A stretch of DNA of 12,457 nt, from the NCBI GenBank assembly GCA_005880055.1, contig VBJS01000045.1, forward strand, positions 1 through 12,457, given 5' to 3'. Shown piece by piece: positions 1 through 5,155 of the stretch (positions within the stretch are counted from its first letter, which is position 1; each line of letters opens with the position of its first letter). Both the position numbers and the translations under genes were made by a program. Below the pieces are notes generated by a model, which was not told the DNA's origin, made no database searches, and was given only the letters and a program-made list of their open reading frames with translations. The DNA comes from Chloroflexota bacterium. GTDB lineage: Bacteria; Chloroflexota; Dehalococcoidia; SM23-28-2; RBG-16-64-32.

Positions 1-251
1 TGACGGCGCCGCCTGCGCGTTCCGGCCTCCTGCTGCCGGCGGACGAGATCAAGCGCAACCTGGAAGCGGCCGGAATTACGCCGGACAAGACGATATACAC
101 GCACTGACAGGCAGGCATCCGTGCGGCGCACGGCACGTTCGTCCTGCGGCTGATGGGATACGAGCAGGCGATGAACTACGACGCCTCATGGAACGAGTGG
201 GGGAACCGGGACGACACGGCGATCGTGCGGGGCGGGGATTCCGGCGGGTAG
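1..251 (+). CDS. Rhodanese-family sulfurtransferase, 3' part, with in-frame TGA (probable selenocysteine) at the catalytic position
   Basis: The frame starting at base 3 reads through to TAG at 249-251, with one internal TGA at 105-107. Before the TGA it encodes an LPADEIKRNLEAAGITPDK-type segment, the usual lead-in to a C-terminal rhodanese active site. After it come QAGIRAAH, then FVLRLMGY, NYDASWNEWGNRDD and the end. In homologues the loop reads Y-C-Q-x-G-x-R-A-A-H, so the TGA replaces the nucleophilic cysteine of CxxGxR that carries the persulfide. The 47 codons after it keep clear rhodanese character, which argues against an old pseudogene. A SECIS-like hairpin follows the TGA. The family moves sulfane sulfur from thiosulfate or 3-mercaptopyruvate to thiophilic acceptors in the cytoplasm. 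The 5' end lies outside the window. The alternative is a Cys (TGC/TGT) to TGA mutation or a sequencing error. Family call is firm; Sec reading is likely. Confidence 0.8.
105..107 (+). other. In-frame TGA, candidate selenocysteine codon
   Basis: TGA lies in the rhodanese frame between Thr-His and Gln-Ala-Gly-Ile-Arg, the column of the catalytic Cys. At least six genes in the window end in TGA, so the codon is not reassigned genome-wide; decoding would have to be local, through SelB and a SECIS element. Confidence 0.75.
108..147 (+). promoter_or_regulatory. Candidate bacterial SECIS element
   Basis: A perfect 6-bp stem pairs CCGTGC (119-124) with GCACGG (128-133) around a GGC loop (125-127). 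A lower 5-bp helix, GCAGG (111-115) with CCTGC (143-147), can extend it across an internal loop. The apical loop begins 17 nt after the TGA and its first base is G. As I recall the bacterial SECIS model, the loop lies about 16-37 nt after UGA and has a G in its first two positions, so this fits. I do not see the bulged U known from E. coli fdhF. Confidence 0.65.
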
Positions 252-284
252 ATAATTCCGTCAACGGCGGGATAAGCCCATCAG

Positions 285-304
285 GTTGGGGTTTCAGACC
301 CAAC
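285..304. terminator. Hairpin downstream of the rhodanese gene
   Basis: GTTGGG (285-290) pairs with CCCAAC (299-304) around an 8-nt loop, 33 nt after the rhodanese stop. There is no T-tract, so this may be a repeat hairpin or a weak terminator. It resembles, in opposite orientation, the hairpin at 355-376; both share TTCAGACCC. Confidence 0.4.
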
Positions 305-354
305 TTGGCTCCGATCTTCGCCCCAGACAGAGGTTGTACCGCCCGGCAGATGCA

Positions 355-376
355 GTCGGGGTCTGAAGCCCCCGAC
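355..376. terminator. Hairpin downstream of the amidase gene
   Basis: GTCGGGG (355-361) pairs with CCCCGAC (370-376) around an 8-nt loop. It lies 30 nt beyond the amidase stop, reading on the - strand, and has no T-tract. With 285-304 it gives each of the two convergent genes a hairpin at a similar distance, within the 155-bp spacer 252-406, where I see no gene. Confidence 0.4.
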
Positions 377-406
377 ATACGGGACGCGGCAGGCCGGAAC
401 AAGGGG

Positions 407-1798
407 TTACCGCGGCGGGTGGCGTTTGTGCCACTCCGTCGCCCGTTCGTAGGCGTGGGCCGCGCGCAGGACTGTGGCCTCGTCCCACCAACGGCCGGCC
501 AGCTGCAAACCAATTGGCAACCCGCTGCTTGTGAAACCGCACGGCACGGAAATCGCGGGAATTCCGAGCAAGTTGAGTGGGTTCGTGTTGTGGATCAGGC
601 TGAATGTGGTCTGCAGGTCACCCTTGTCTATGCGGCCGGCGGTCACGGGCGTGGCCGGCGTCGCCAGCACGTCGACCTTATCGAAGACGTCGCGGCGCCA
701 CTCCGCGACGATCATCTCGCGGAAGCGCTGCGAGGTCACGTAGTCGAGAGCCGTAAACGTCGCGCCCAGCTCCAGCCGGTAGGGCACGTCGTCGCCGTAG
801 TCGCCGGGCCGCTCCGCGAGGCGCTGCTGGTGAATGCTCAGCGCCTCGGGCAGCATGATCGCGGTGACCGCAGCCGGCGCCTGCGCGATATGCGGCAGAC
901 TCACATCATGCATGGTTGCGCCCAGGCCGCTCAGTACGTCGATGGCCGCCCGCACTGCGTTCCCCACCTCCGGGTCCGCCCCGTCGAAGAAGAACTCGCT
1001 CGGCACGCCCACCCGAAGTCCGCGGACGCCGCCTGAAAGCGCCGCGCGGTAATCGGGCACGCTCTCTGCGCTGGACGACGCGTCCGCCGGGTCGTCGCCG
1101 GCGATCGCTTGGAGCATTATCGCGCAGTCCTCGACGCTGCGGGCCAGCGGCCCGACGTGGTCGAGCGACCAGCTGAGCGGCAGGACGCCGCGACGGCTGA
1201 CGCGCCCGTACGTCGGCTTGATGCCGGCAACGCCGCAGACCGAGGCGGGGATGCGGATACTGCCGCCGGTGTCGGTGCCCAGCGCGGCGAAGCACTGCCC
1301 GGCCGCGACCGCCGCGCCGGAGCCGGAGCTGGAGCCGCCGGTTATGCGCTCGGTGTCCCAGGGATTGCGGCAGGCGCCATGGTGCGCATTGATGCCGGTG
1401 GCGCCGAAAGCGAACTCGTGCAGGTTCAGCTTGCCGAGGAGTACCGCGCCTTCTTTCAGCAGCCGCTCGACCGCTGCGGCATCGGCGGACGGTACGTGCT
1501 CAGCGAAGATCTTAGAGCCGTATGTCGTCCTGGCGCCGGCCCTGTCCAACAGGTCTTTGACGGCCACCGGAATGCCGTGCAGCGGGCCTCGGTGGTCGCC
1601 CTTCGCGATCTCTTCCCCCGCGCGCCCCGCAGACATCACGGCCTCGTCTGCCGCCACCGTGATGAAGGCGTTTAGCTGCGAATCGCTCTCTTCGATGCCT
1701 CGCAGACAGGCTTCCGTCAGCTCTAGCGGCGAGACCTTTTTGTGGCGGACGAGCGATGACGCCTCTGCGAGCGTCAGGCGGGTAAGCTCCGATTCCAT
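407..1798 (-). CDS. Amidase signature family hydrolase (GatA/AtzE-like)
   Basis: A 463-residue amidase of about the usual length for the family, which hydrolyses amide bonds through a Ser-cisSer-Lys triad. Visible elements are GIPVAVKD with Lys81, GGSSSGSGAA with cis-Ser Ser156, and GTDTGGSIRIPAS with nucleophile Ser180; the 24-residue Ser-Ser spacing matches GatA. ATG at 1798 is chosen because it overlaps the stop of the preceding small gene as TGATG; open frame further upstream (to about 2125) encodes unrelated arginine-rich sequence. No GatB is present, so a tRNA amidotransferase role is unlikely from this locus. The AtzG-like partner suggests a two-protein amidase like AtzE/AtzG. The substrate cannot be read from sequence. 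Stop is TAA. Confidence 0.93.
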   Translation of the reverse strand: MESELTRLTLAEASSLVRHKKVSPLELTEACLRGIEESDSQLNAFITVAADEAVMSAGRAGEEIAKGDHRGPLHGIPVAVKDLLDRAGARTTYGSKIFAEHVPSADAAAVERLLKEGAVLLGKLNLHEFAFGATGINAHHGACRNPWDTERITGGSSSGSGAAVAAGQCFAALGTDTGGSIRIPASVCGVAGIKPTYGRVSRRGVLPLSWSLDHVGPLARSVEDCAIMLQAIAGDDPADASSSAESVPDYRAALSGGVRGLRVGVPSEFFFDGADPEVGNAVRAAIDVLSGLGATMHDVSLPHIAQAPAAVTAIMLPEALSIHQQRLAERPGDYGDDVPYRLELGATFTALDYVTSQRFREMIVAEWRRDVFDKVDVLATPATPVTAGRIDKGDLQTTFSLIHNTNPLNLLGIPAISVPCGFTSSGLPIGLQLAGRWWDEATVLRAAHAYERATEWHKRHPPR

Positions 1799-1986
1799 CA
1801 GCGGGCGGCAGGCGGCCGGAAGCGAGCCGCCGGCTCGGCGTCGCCGTAATCGATGGCCAGCAGTTGTTGGCGGGCAGCGCCGAACGTCGCCGCGCCGGCG
1901 GCCAGGGCGGTAATTCGGTCCTGGGGCAGCTCCAGGCCGGCGAGCCGCAGCATTTCGCGAGTTGCGGAAGTCGTCTCTTCTTGCAC
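1798..1986 (-). CDS. Small AtzG/GatC-like amidase partner
   Basis: A 62-residue protein beginning with GTG. It has the layout of short AtzG-like (DUF4089-type) proteins found before amidases: an N-terminal helix with LAGLELPQDR, an alanine-rich helix and a C-terminal EPAARFRP motif. Such proteins resemble GatC and are thought to assemble with or stabilise the amidase. AAGGAG at 1993-1998, six bases before the GTG, fixes the start. Its TGA shares its last base with the amidase ATG (TGATG), implying translational coupling. It is shorter than true GatC, which is about 95 residues. Assignment rests on recognition of the pattern, not on an alignment. Confidence 0.72.
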   Translation of the reverse strand: MQEETTSATREMLRLAGLELPQDRITALAAGAATFGAARQQLLAIDYGDAEPAARFRPPAAR

Positions 1987-1992
1987 GGGCCG

Positions 1993-1998
1993 CTCCTT
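1993..1998 (-). promoter_or_regulatory. Ribosome binding site deciding the GTG start at 1986
   Basis: AAGGAG read on the - strand, six bases upstream of the GTG of the AtzG-like gene. Confidence 0.7.
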
Positions 1999-2033
1999 GC
2001 ACGGCGCAACGCCTTACGGTAGTGCGGTAGCGA

Positions 2034-2062
2034 ATCCTAGCACTGCGCGGGCGGGCGAGCAA
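2034..2062 (-). promoter_or_regulatory. Weak promoter candidate for the amidase operon
   Basis: On the - strand TTGCTC (2057-2062) and TAGGAT (2034-2039) are separated by 17 nt. They match the sigma70 consensus at three and four positions. No better pair is seen upstream of the AtzG-like gene. Confidence 0.3.
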
Positions 2063-2071
2063 ACCCCATGG

Positions 2072-2081
2072 TTTACGTAAA
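2072..2081. promoter_or_regulatory. Perfect 10-bp palindrome in a divergent promoter region
   Basis: TTTACGTAAA reads the same on both strands, between the divergent amidase operon and Yip1-like gene. It could be an operator; no regulator can be tied to it. Related TTACG and TTTACCG words follow at 2086-2100. Confidence 0.25.
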
Positions 2082-2107
2082 AGGCTTACGCACTTTACCG
2101 ATAACTG

Positions 2108-2136
2108 TTGACAGCTTCCACACAAGCGTCTACGGT
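2108..2136 (+). promoter_or_regulatory. Candidate promoter of the Yip1-like gene
   Basis: TTGACA at 2108-2113 is a perfect -35 box. TACGGT at 2131-2136, after a 17-nt spacer, is a poor -10 (three of six). The start codon lies 27 nt beyond the -10. Confidence 0.45.
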
Positions 2137-2163
2137 CAGAAGCGGACGATAAGGAGGGCTTCT

Positions 2164-2793
2164 ATGCCGACGGAGCAGATAATCGACCGCGTCCGGCGAG
2201 CGCTCATGCTCGATTCGGAAGTGCGCGATGACGCTGCCTTCACTCCGTATGCCCTCGGGCTTGGCGCTATCGCGGCCCTCCTGGGGGGCATTGGCTCGTT
2301 CCTCTGGGCATCTGTAATCCTCAACGACACGAGCGACTTCTTTCTGGAGGCCACCATCCTGGGGACGCTCTTCCTTATCTTCCTCTGGCTGGCCGGCATC
2401 CTCCTCGCTTACGTGATCCTCAACCAGCTGTGGCGCGAGGATATTACCGTGGACGGGCTGATCCGGGTGATGGCCGTTGCTCACATTCCGTTCGCCGTCT
2501 CGCTGCTTGTGTTCATTCCCGTCCTTAGCTTCGCCTTCGCCATACTTGCTGTTGCCGCCATGTTCTTCTACGCAAACTTCGGGTTGCGAGCGGCTTATCC
2601 GGCCATCGAACCGGTGCGGGTGCTGGGCGCTGTCACCGCCGCCTTCGCCGTCTGGCTAATCATTCTCCCCCTGCTGACCAGCCGCGATAACGAATATGCA
2701 CCGGGGACGTTCGTCTACGAATGGAGCGCGGATGTGGTGAAGGATATCGCCGATATCACGTCGGATTTCCGAAGCCTGCTCCCTAACCAATAG
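2164..2793 (+). CDS. Yip1-like multi-pass membrane protein
   Basis: A 209-residue protein whose N-terminus (IIDRVRRALMLDSEV, then an Asp-rich turn) matches the lead-in of bacterial Yip1-domain proteins. About five hydrophobic segments follow, at residues 28-51, 61-86, 104-120, 121-138 and 152-171, then a soluble tail. Bacterial members have no defined role; the family name comes from eukaryotic vesicle traffic proteins. ATG at 2164 is preceded by AAGGAGG (2151-2157) with a 6-nt gap. The frame is open upstream to 2068 but has no such site and would overlap the promoter. Transcribed away from the amidase operon. Confidence 0.75.
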   Translation: MPTEQIIDRVRRALMLDSEVRDDAAFTPYALGLGAIAALLGGIGSFLWASVILNDTSDFFLEATILGTLFLIFLWLAGILLAYVILNQLWREDITVDGLIRVMAVAHIPFAVSLLVFIPVLSFAFAILAVAAMFFYANFGLRAAYPAIEPVRVLGAVTAAFAVWLIILPLLTSRDNEYAPGTFVYEWSADVVKDIADITSDFRSLLPNQ

Positions 2794-3118
2794 CGCGGCG
2801 TTTACGCCGAGGGCTGTCATTCTGAGCGCGACGATGCCATCGTTGTCTGGGCAATCGCCCCTCCGCGAAGGAATCTTGTGGGGCGGTGTGGGGACGAACA
2901 GCGGGGTCGCGCTGGACTTACGGTCGACGAAGAGTAGATCAGTTTTCCCGGCGGGCGCCGCTTCGAATCTTAACCGCCTGATTAGCGCTCAGCGTGACTT
3001 GAAGGTGCCCGTCGCGCCCGTTTTCAGATGCATCTCTCCCGCCCGTCCCCGCAGGATGCCTTCGCGACAAAACGAGGTTCCACCGAAGACGCGAATCGGC
3101 GCTCAGCATGACATCCCT
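2794..3118. repeat. Gene-free spacer with three copies of a GCGCTCAG..TGAC repeat word
   Basis: This 325-bp stretch between two convergent genes shows no credible gene. The word GCGCTCAG-NN-TGAC occurs at 2985-2998 and 3099-3112, and inverted at 2816-2829 (GTCATTCTGAGCGC). The first copy is followed at 2864-2881 by CGCGAAGGAATCTTGTGG. Together they resemble the edges of widespread dispersed elements of the TGTCATTCTGAGCG...GAATCT type. Two small hairpins, ACGAT/ATCGT (2831-2843) and GGGC/GCCC (2849-2860), lie within it. Likely decayed dispersed repeats. Confidence 0.6.
2796..2809 (+). terminator. Short GC-rich hairpin after the Yip1-like gene
   Basis: CGGCG (2796-2800) pairs with CGCCG (2805-2809) around TTTA, two bases after the stop codon. 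No T-tract follows, so intrinsic termination is uncertain. Confidence 0.35.
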
Positions 3119-3517
3119 TCAGACCGGGCGGACCTCTTCCTCGCTCACCTCGCCGTCGAGGATCCTGAACGCTCGCACTACCGGCTCGTCCGGCCGCTCC
3201 AGCGAGACGAGCGCGTAATACGCCTCCGGCCAGAACGCCAGGCGGATGTCTGTGGGCGAGGGATACGCCTCGCTGGCAGTGTGCGAATGGTAGATGACGA
3301 GGAAGCTCCAGCGCTTCTCGTCGCACTCGCGATAGATGCGGAAGAGATCTTTGGCCTCCACGCTGTAACGGTAAGGGCTTGTCTCCGCATTCTTTGCGCG
3401 GAAGACCTTGACCGCCTGTCCATCTTCGCCGGCTACAATGCCGCAGCACTCGTTTGGCGCGTCCTCTCGGGCATGCGCGATCATCTCGTCAATAAACGAG
3501 CGCGGCAGGGAGAGCAT
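3119..3517 (-). CDS. mec: JAMM (MPN+) metallopeptidase, CysO-cysteine peptidase (Mec-like)
   Basis: A 132-residue zinc peptidase, essentially one JAMM domain. Glu23 (NECCGIV), His77 and His79 (YHSHT), Ser87 and Asp90 (SPTD) complete the E...HxH-x7-S-x2-D motif, so it should be active. In Mycobacterium tuberculosis, Mec removes cysteine from the CysO-cysteine adduct made by CysM; here cysM and a cysO-like gene lie just upstream, supporting the same role. The protein has no signal peptide and should be cytosolic. ATG at 3517 overlaps the previous gene's stop as TGATG. Because the CysO-like carrier ends GGKI and a second carrier is fused to an E1, the enzyme may also trim or separate them; that is inference. 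Last gene of the operon. Confidence 0.88.
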   Translation of the reverse strand: MLSLPRSFIDEMIAHAREDAPNECCGIVAGEDGQAVKVFRAKNAETSPYRYSVEAKDLFRIYRECDEKRWSFLVIYHSHTASEAYPSPTDIRLAFWPEAYYALVSLERPDEPVVRAFRILDGEVSEEEVRPV

Positions 3518-3885
3518 CAGTCCTTGACGCGGACGGTATCCGCGTCGATGTAAATGCCCGTGTCGGTGTCGAAGTCGAAGCGCCCGGCCACCTCCACCGT
3601 CTTGCCCTCCAGCGGGCGCAGCTGCGTCTCGTCGTAGCCGCTGATTACAACCGTCTGCTGTTCGCCATCGACAACCTGGTAGTGGTGAACCTCGGACGAA
3701 TAGCGGAGCGTACCCGGGAGCACAACCTTTTGGCCCTTGTAGACTTCCGGCCGCAGACGCAGGTCGTGCAGGGTCACATCGGCGACGGCGACCGACGAGC
3801 CGCCACCGTGCTCCAGCAGCAGCCCGGCGCTGAGCACGAACAGCGCCAGCGCGCCTATCACCGCGTACATCAGAAAGCGGCCCAT
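3517..3885 (-). CDS. Membrane-anchored OB-fold-like protein, unknown function
   Basis: A 122-residue protein with one N-terminal hydrophobic helix (about 7-24) and a short Gly/Ser linker. A beta-rich domain (about 33-121) follows, with the strand pattern of an OB fold: VYKGQKVVLPGTL, YQVVDGEQQTVVISGY, GKTVEVAGRFDF and TGIYIDADTVRV. Small anchored OB domains of this kind occur in many bacteria; I cannot name a function. It lacks the haem-binding histidine context of CcmE. ATG at 3885 follows GGAGGG about 10 nt upstream. The gene lies 28 nt after cysM and its TGA overlaps the JAMM start, so it is co-translated with the peptidase. The soluble domain should face the extracytoplasmic side. Confidence 0.65.
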   Translation of the reverse strand: MGRFLMYAVIGALALFVLSAGLLLEHGGGSSVAVADVTLHDLRLRPEVYKGQKVVLPGTLRYSSEVHHYQVVDGEQQTVVISGYDETQLRPLEGKTVEVAGRFDFDTDTGIYIDADTVRVKD

Positions 3886-3913
3886 GAGACAGGGACCCTC
3901 CACACAAACGCGT

Positions 3914-4852
3914 CTACCACCAGATCGTCCCCTCCACTTCCTCCGCCGCGGTCGCGCCCCAGTCCCGAGTCCACAGCTCCGTCGAAAGGTACTTCCAGCC
4001 GCCATCTGCAAGGAGCGCGACCACGTTCCCGTCGACCATCCGCGAGGCTACCCGCTGCGCGACGCGCAGGACGGCGCCGGAAGAGATGCCGGCGAAGATC
4101 GCTTCTTTCTCCATCAGCTCCTTCACGGTAGCGAAAGACGTGCGAGAGTCGACAACGATTCGCCCATCGAGCACCGATTCGTCGAGCACGGGCGGGATGA
4201 ACCCTTCCTCAAGCGCACGCAGCCCCTGCACAAGGTCTCCGGGGTGCGGCACAGCGGCGACTACTTTGACGCCGGGGCGCTGCTCCTTCAGGTAGCGCCC
4301 GACGCCGGTGAGCGTGCCTCCCGTGCCCAGTCCGGCGACGAAGACGTCCACCTCCGGCAGGTCGCGCAGTATCTCCTGGCCGGTGGTCTCGTAGTGCGCC
4401 CGCGGGTTGTGTTCGTTGCCATACTGGTAGGGCATGTAGTAGCGGTCCGGCTCCTCGGCCAGCATCTGCTGCGCCTTGTAGATGGCGTCGTTTGTGCTCC
4501 GCGCGCCCTTGGCGTAGAGGACCTCCGCCCCGAACGCCCGCAGCATCTGTTCACGCTCAGCGGTGACGTTGTCGGGCAGAACGCAGAGCAGCCGGTATCC
4601 CATCACGCGAGCCACCATAGCCAGGCTGATGCCGGTGTTCCCGCTTGTGGGCTCGAGGATTGTCTTCGCCGCAGTCAGCTCGCCGCTCTTCTCCGCCGCC
4701 TCGATCATATAAAGCGCGATGCGGTCCTTCAGGCTGCCGGTGGGGTTCTCGCCTTCCAGCTTGGCGTAGATGCGTACGCCATCGGGGCTCATGCGACGCA
4801 GTTGAACAAGCGGCGTATTGCCGATGGCATCGAGAATCGACTGGCAGAGCAT
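3914..4852 (-). CDS. cysM: CysM, CysO-dependent / O-phosphoserine cysteine synthase
   Basis: A 312-residue PLP enzyme of the cysteine synthase family. Lys42 in NPTGSLKDR binds PLP, PTSGNTG (69-74) binds the substrate carboxylate, and GLGTGGT (174-180) binds the cofactor phosphate. It resembles mycobacterial CysM in SILDAIGNTPLV, the YQYGN segment, GWKYLST and a C-terminus ending in aromatic residues (TIWW; LWA in M. tuberculosis). Arg212 in GLRALEEG aligns with Arg220 of the mycobacterial enzyme, which selects O-phosphoserine. It should join the CysO thiocarboxylate to the aminoacrylate intermediate. The start is ATG, 15 nt after the cysO stop, with no clear Shine-Dalgarno sequence, suggesting coupling. 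An in-frame TAG excludes a longer form. Confidence 0.9.
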   Translation of the reverse strand: MLCQSILDAIGNTPLVQLRRMSPDGVRIYAKLEGENPTGSLKDRIALYMIEAAEKSGELTAAKTILEPTSGNTGISLAMVARVMGYRLLCVLPDNVTAEREQMLRAFGAEVLYAKGARSTNDAIYKAQQMLAEEPDRYYMPYQYGNEHNPRAHYETTGQEILRDLPEVDVFVAGLGTGGTLTGVGRYLKEQRPGVKVVAAVPHPGDLVQGLRALEEGFIPPVLDESVLDGRIVVDSRTSFATVKELMEKEAIFAGISSGAVLRVAQRVASRMVDGNVVALLADGGWKYLSTELWTRDWGATAAEEVEGTIWW

Positions 4853-4867
4853 CAGGATAGGCGCTGG

Positions 4868-5146
4868 CTAGATCTTGCCGCCGGCGAGGGCGGGGAGGAT
4901 AGAGAGAACATCGCCTTCCCTTAGCGGCGTCTCCAGCTGCTCCAGAAAGCGGATGTCCTCATCATTCAGGTAGATGTTCACAAAGCGGTGGATTTGCCCG
5001 TCCACCATCACCATGTCCTGGATGCCGGGGTGGCGGCGCTCCAGGTCCTCCAGTACCTCGCGCACGTTGGAACCTTCGCTCTGCACGGAGCGCGCTCCCC
5101 CGGCCAGCTTCTGCAGCGTGGCCGTCAGCTTCACCTCGATTGCCAT
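4868..5146 (-). CDS. cysO: CysO-like ubiquitin-fold sulfur carrier with C-terminal GGKI
   Basis: A 92-residue beta-grasp protein of the MoaD/ThiS/CysO group. It matches mycobacterial CysO in HRFVNIYLNDEDIRF and ILPALAGG. The carrier's C-terminal Gly-Gly is normally adenylated by a MoeB-type E1 and turned into a thiocarboxylate that supplies sulfur to CysM. Unusually, two residues (Lys-Ile) follow Gly-Gly, so the chain needs trimming before activation. A comparable case is QbsE of the thioquinolobactin pathway, processed by the JAMM protease QbsD. Nucleotides at the 3' end read Gly-Gly-Lys-Ile-TAG without ambiguity. The start ATG has AGGAGG (5152-5157) five bases upstream, overlapping the stop of the E1 fusion gene. 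Confidence 0.88.
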   Translation of the reverse strand: MAIEVKLTATLQKLAGGARSVQSEGSNVREVLEDLERRHPGIQDMVMVDGQIHRFVNIYLNDEDIRFLEQLETPLREGDVLSILPALAGGKI

Positions 5147-5155
5147 CGCTGCCTC

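Noticed and set aside
105..107. Genome-wide TGA reassignment as the explanation for the internal TGA
   Set aside because: Several intact genes here end in TGA at the expected length, two of them in TGATG overlaps, so TGA is a working stop.
188..1036. 282-codon + strand open frame opposite the amidase
   Set aside because: It begins in the rhodanese end, crosses the hairpin spacer and runs antisense to the catalytic part of the amidase; no recognisable motif.
1799..2125. N-terminal extension of the amidase
   Set aside because: The frame is open but overlaps the AtzG-like gene and encodes Arg-rich non-family sequence; TGATG coupling fixes the start at 1798.
3518..3907. Longer JAMM protein starting near 3907
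   Set aside because: The extra residues are the out-of-frame copy of the OB-fold gene; the JAMM domain is complete from 3517.
3884..4924. 346-codon + strand open frame opposite cysM
   Set aside because: Shadow of cysM; the - strand frame carries all PLP-enzyme motifs and the + frame none.
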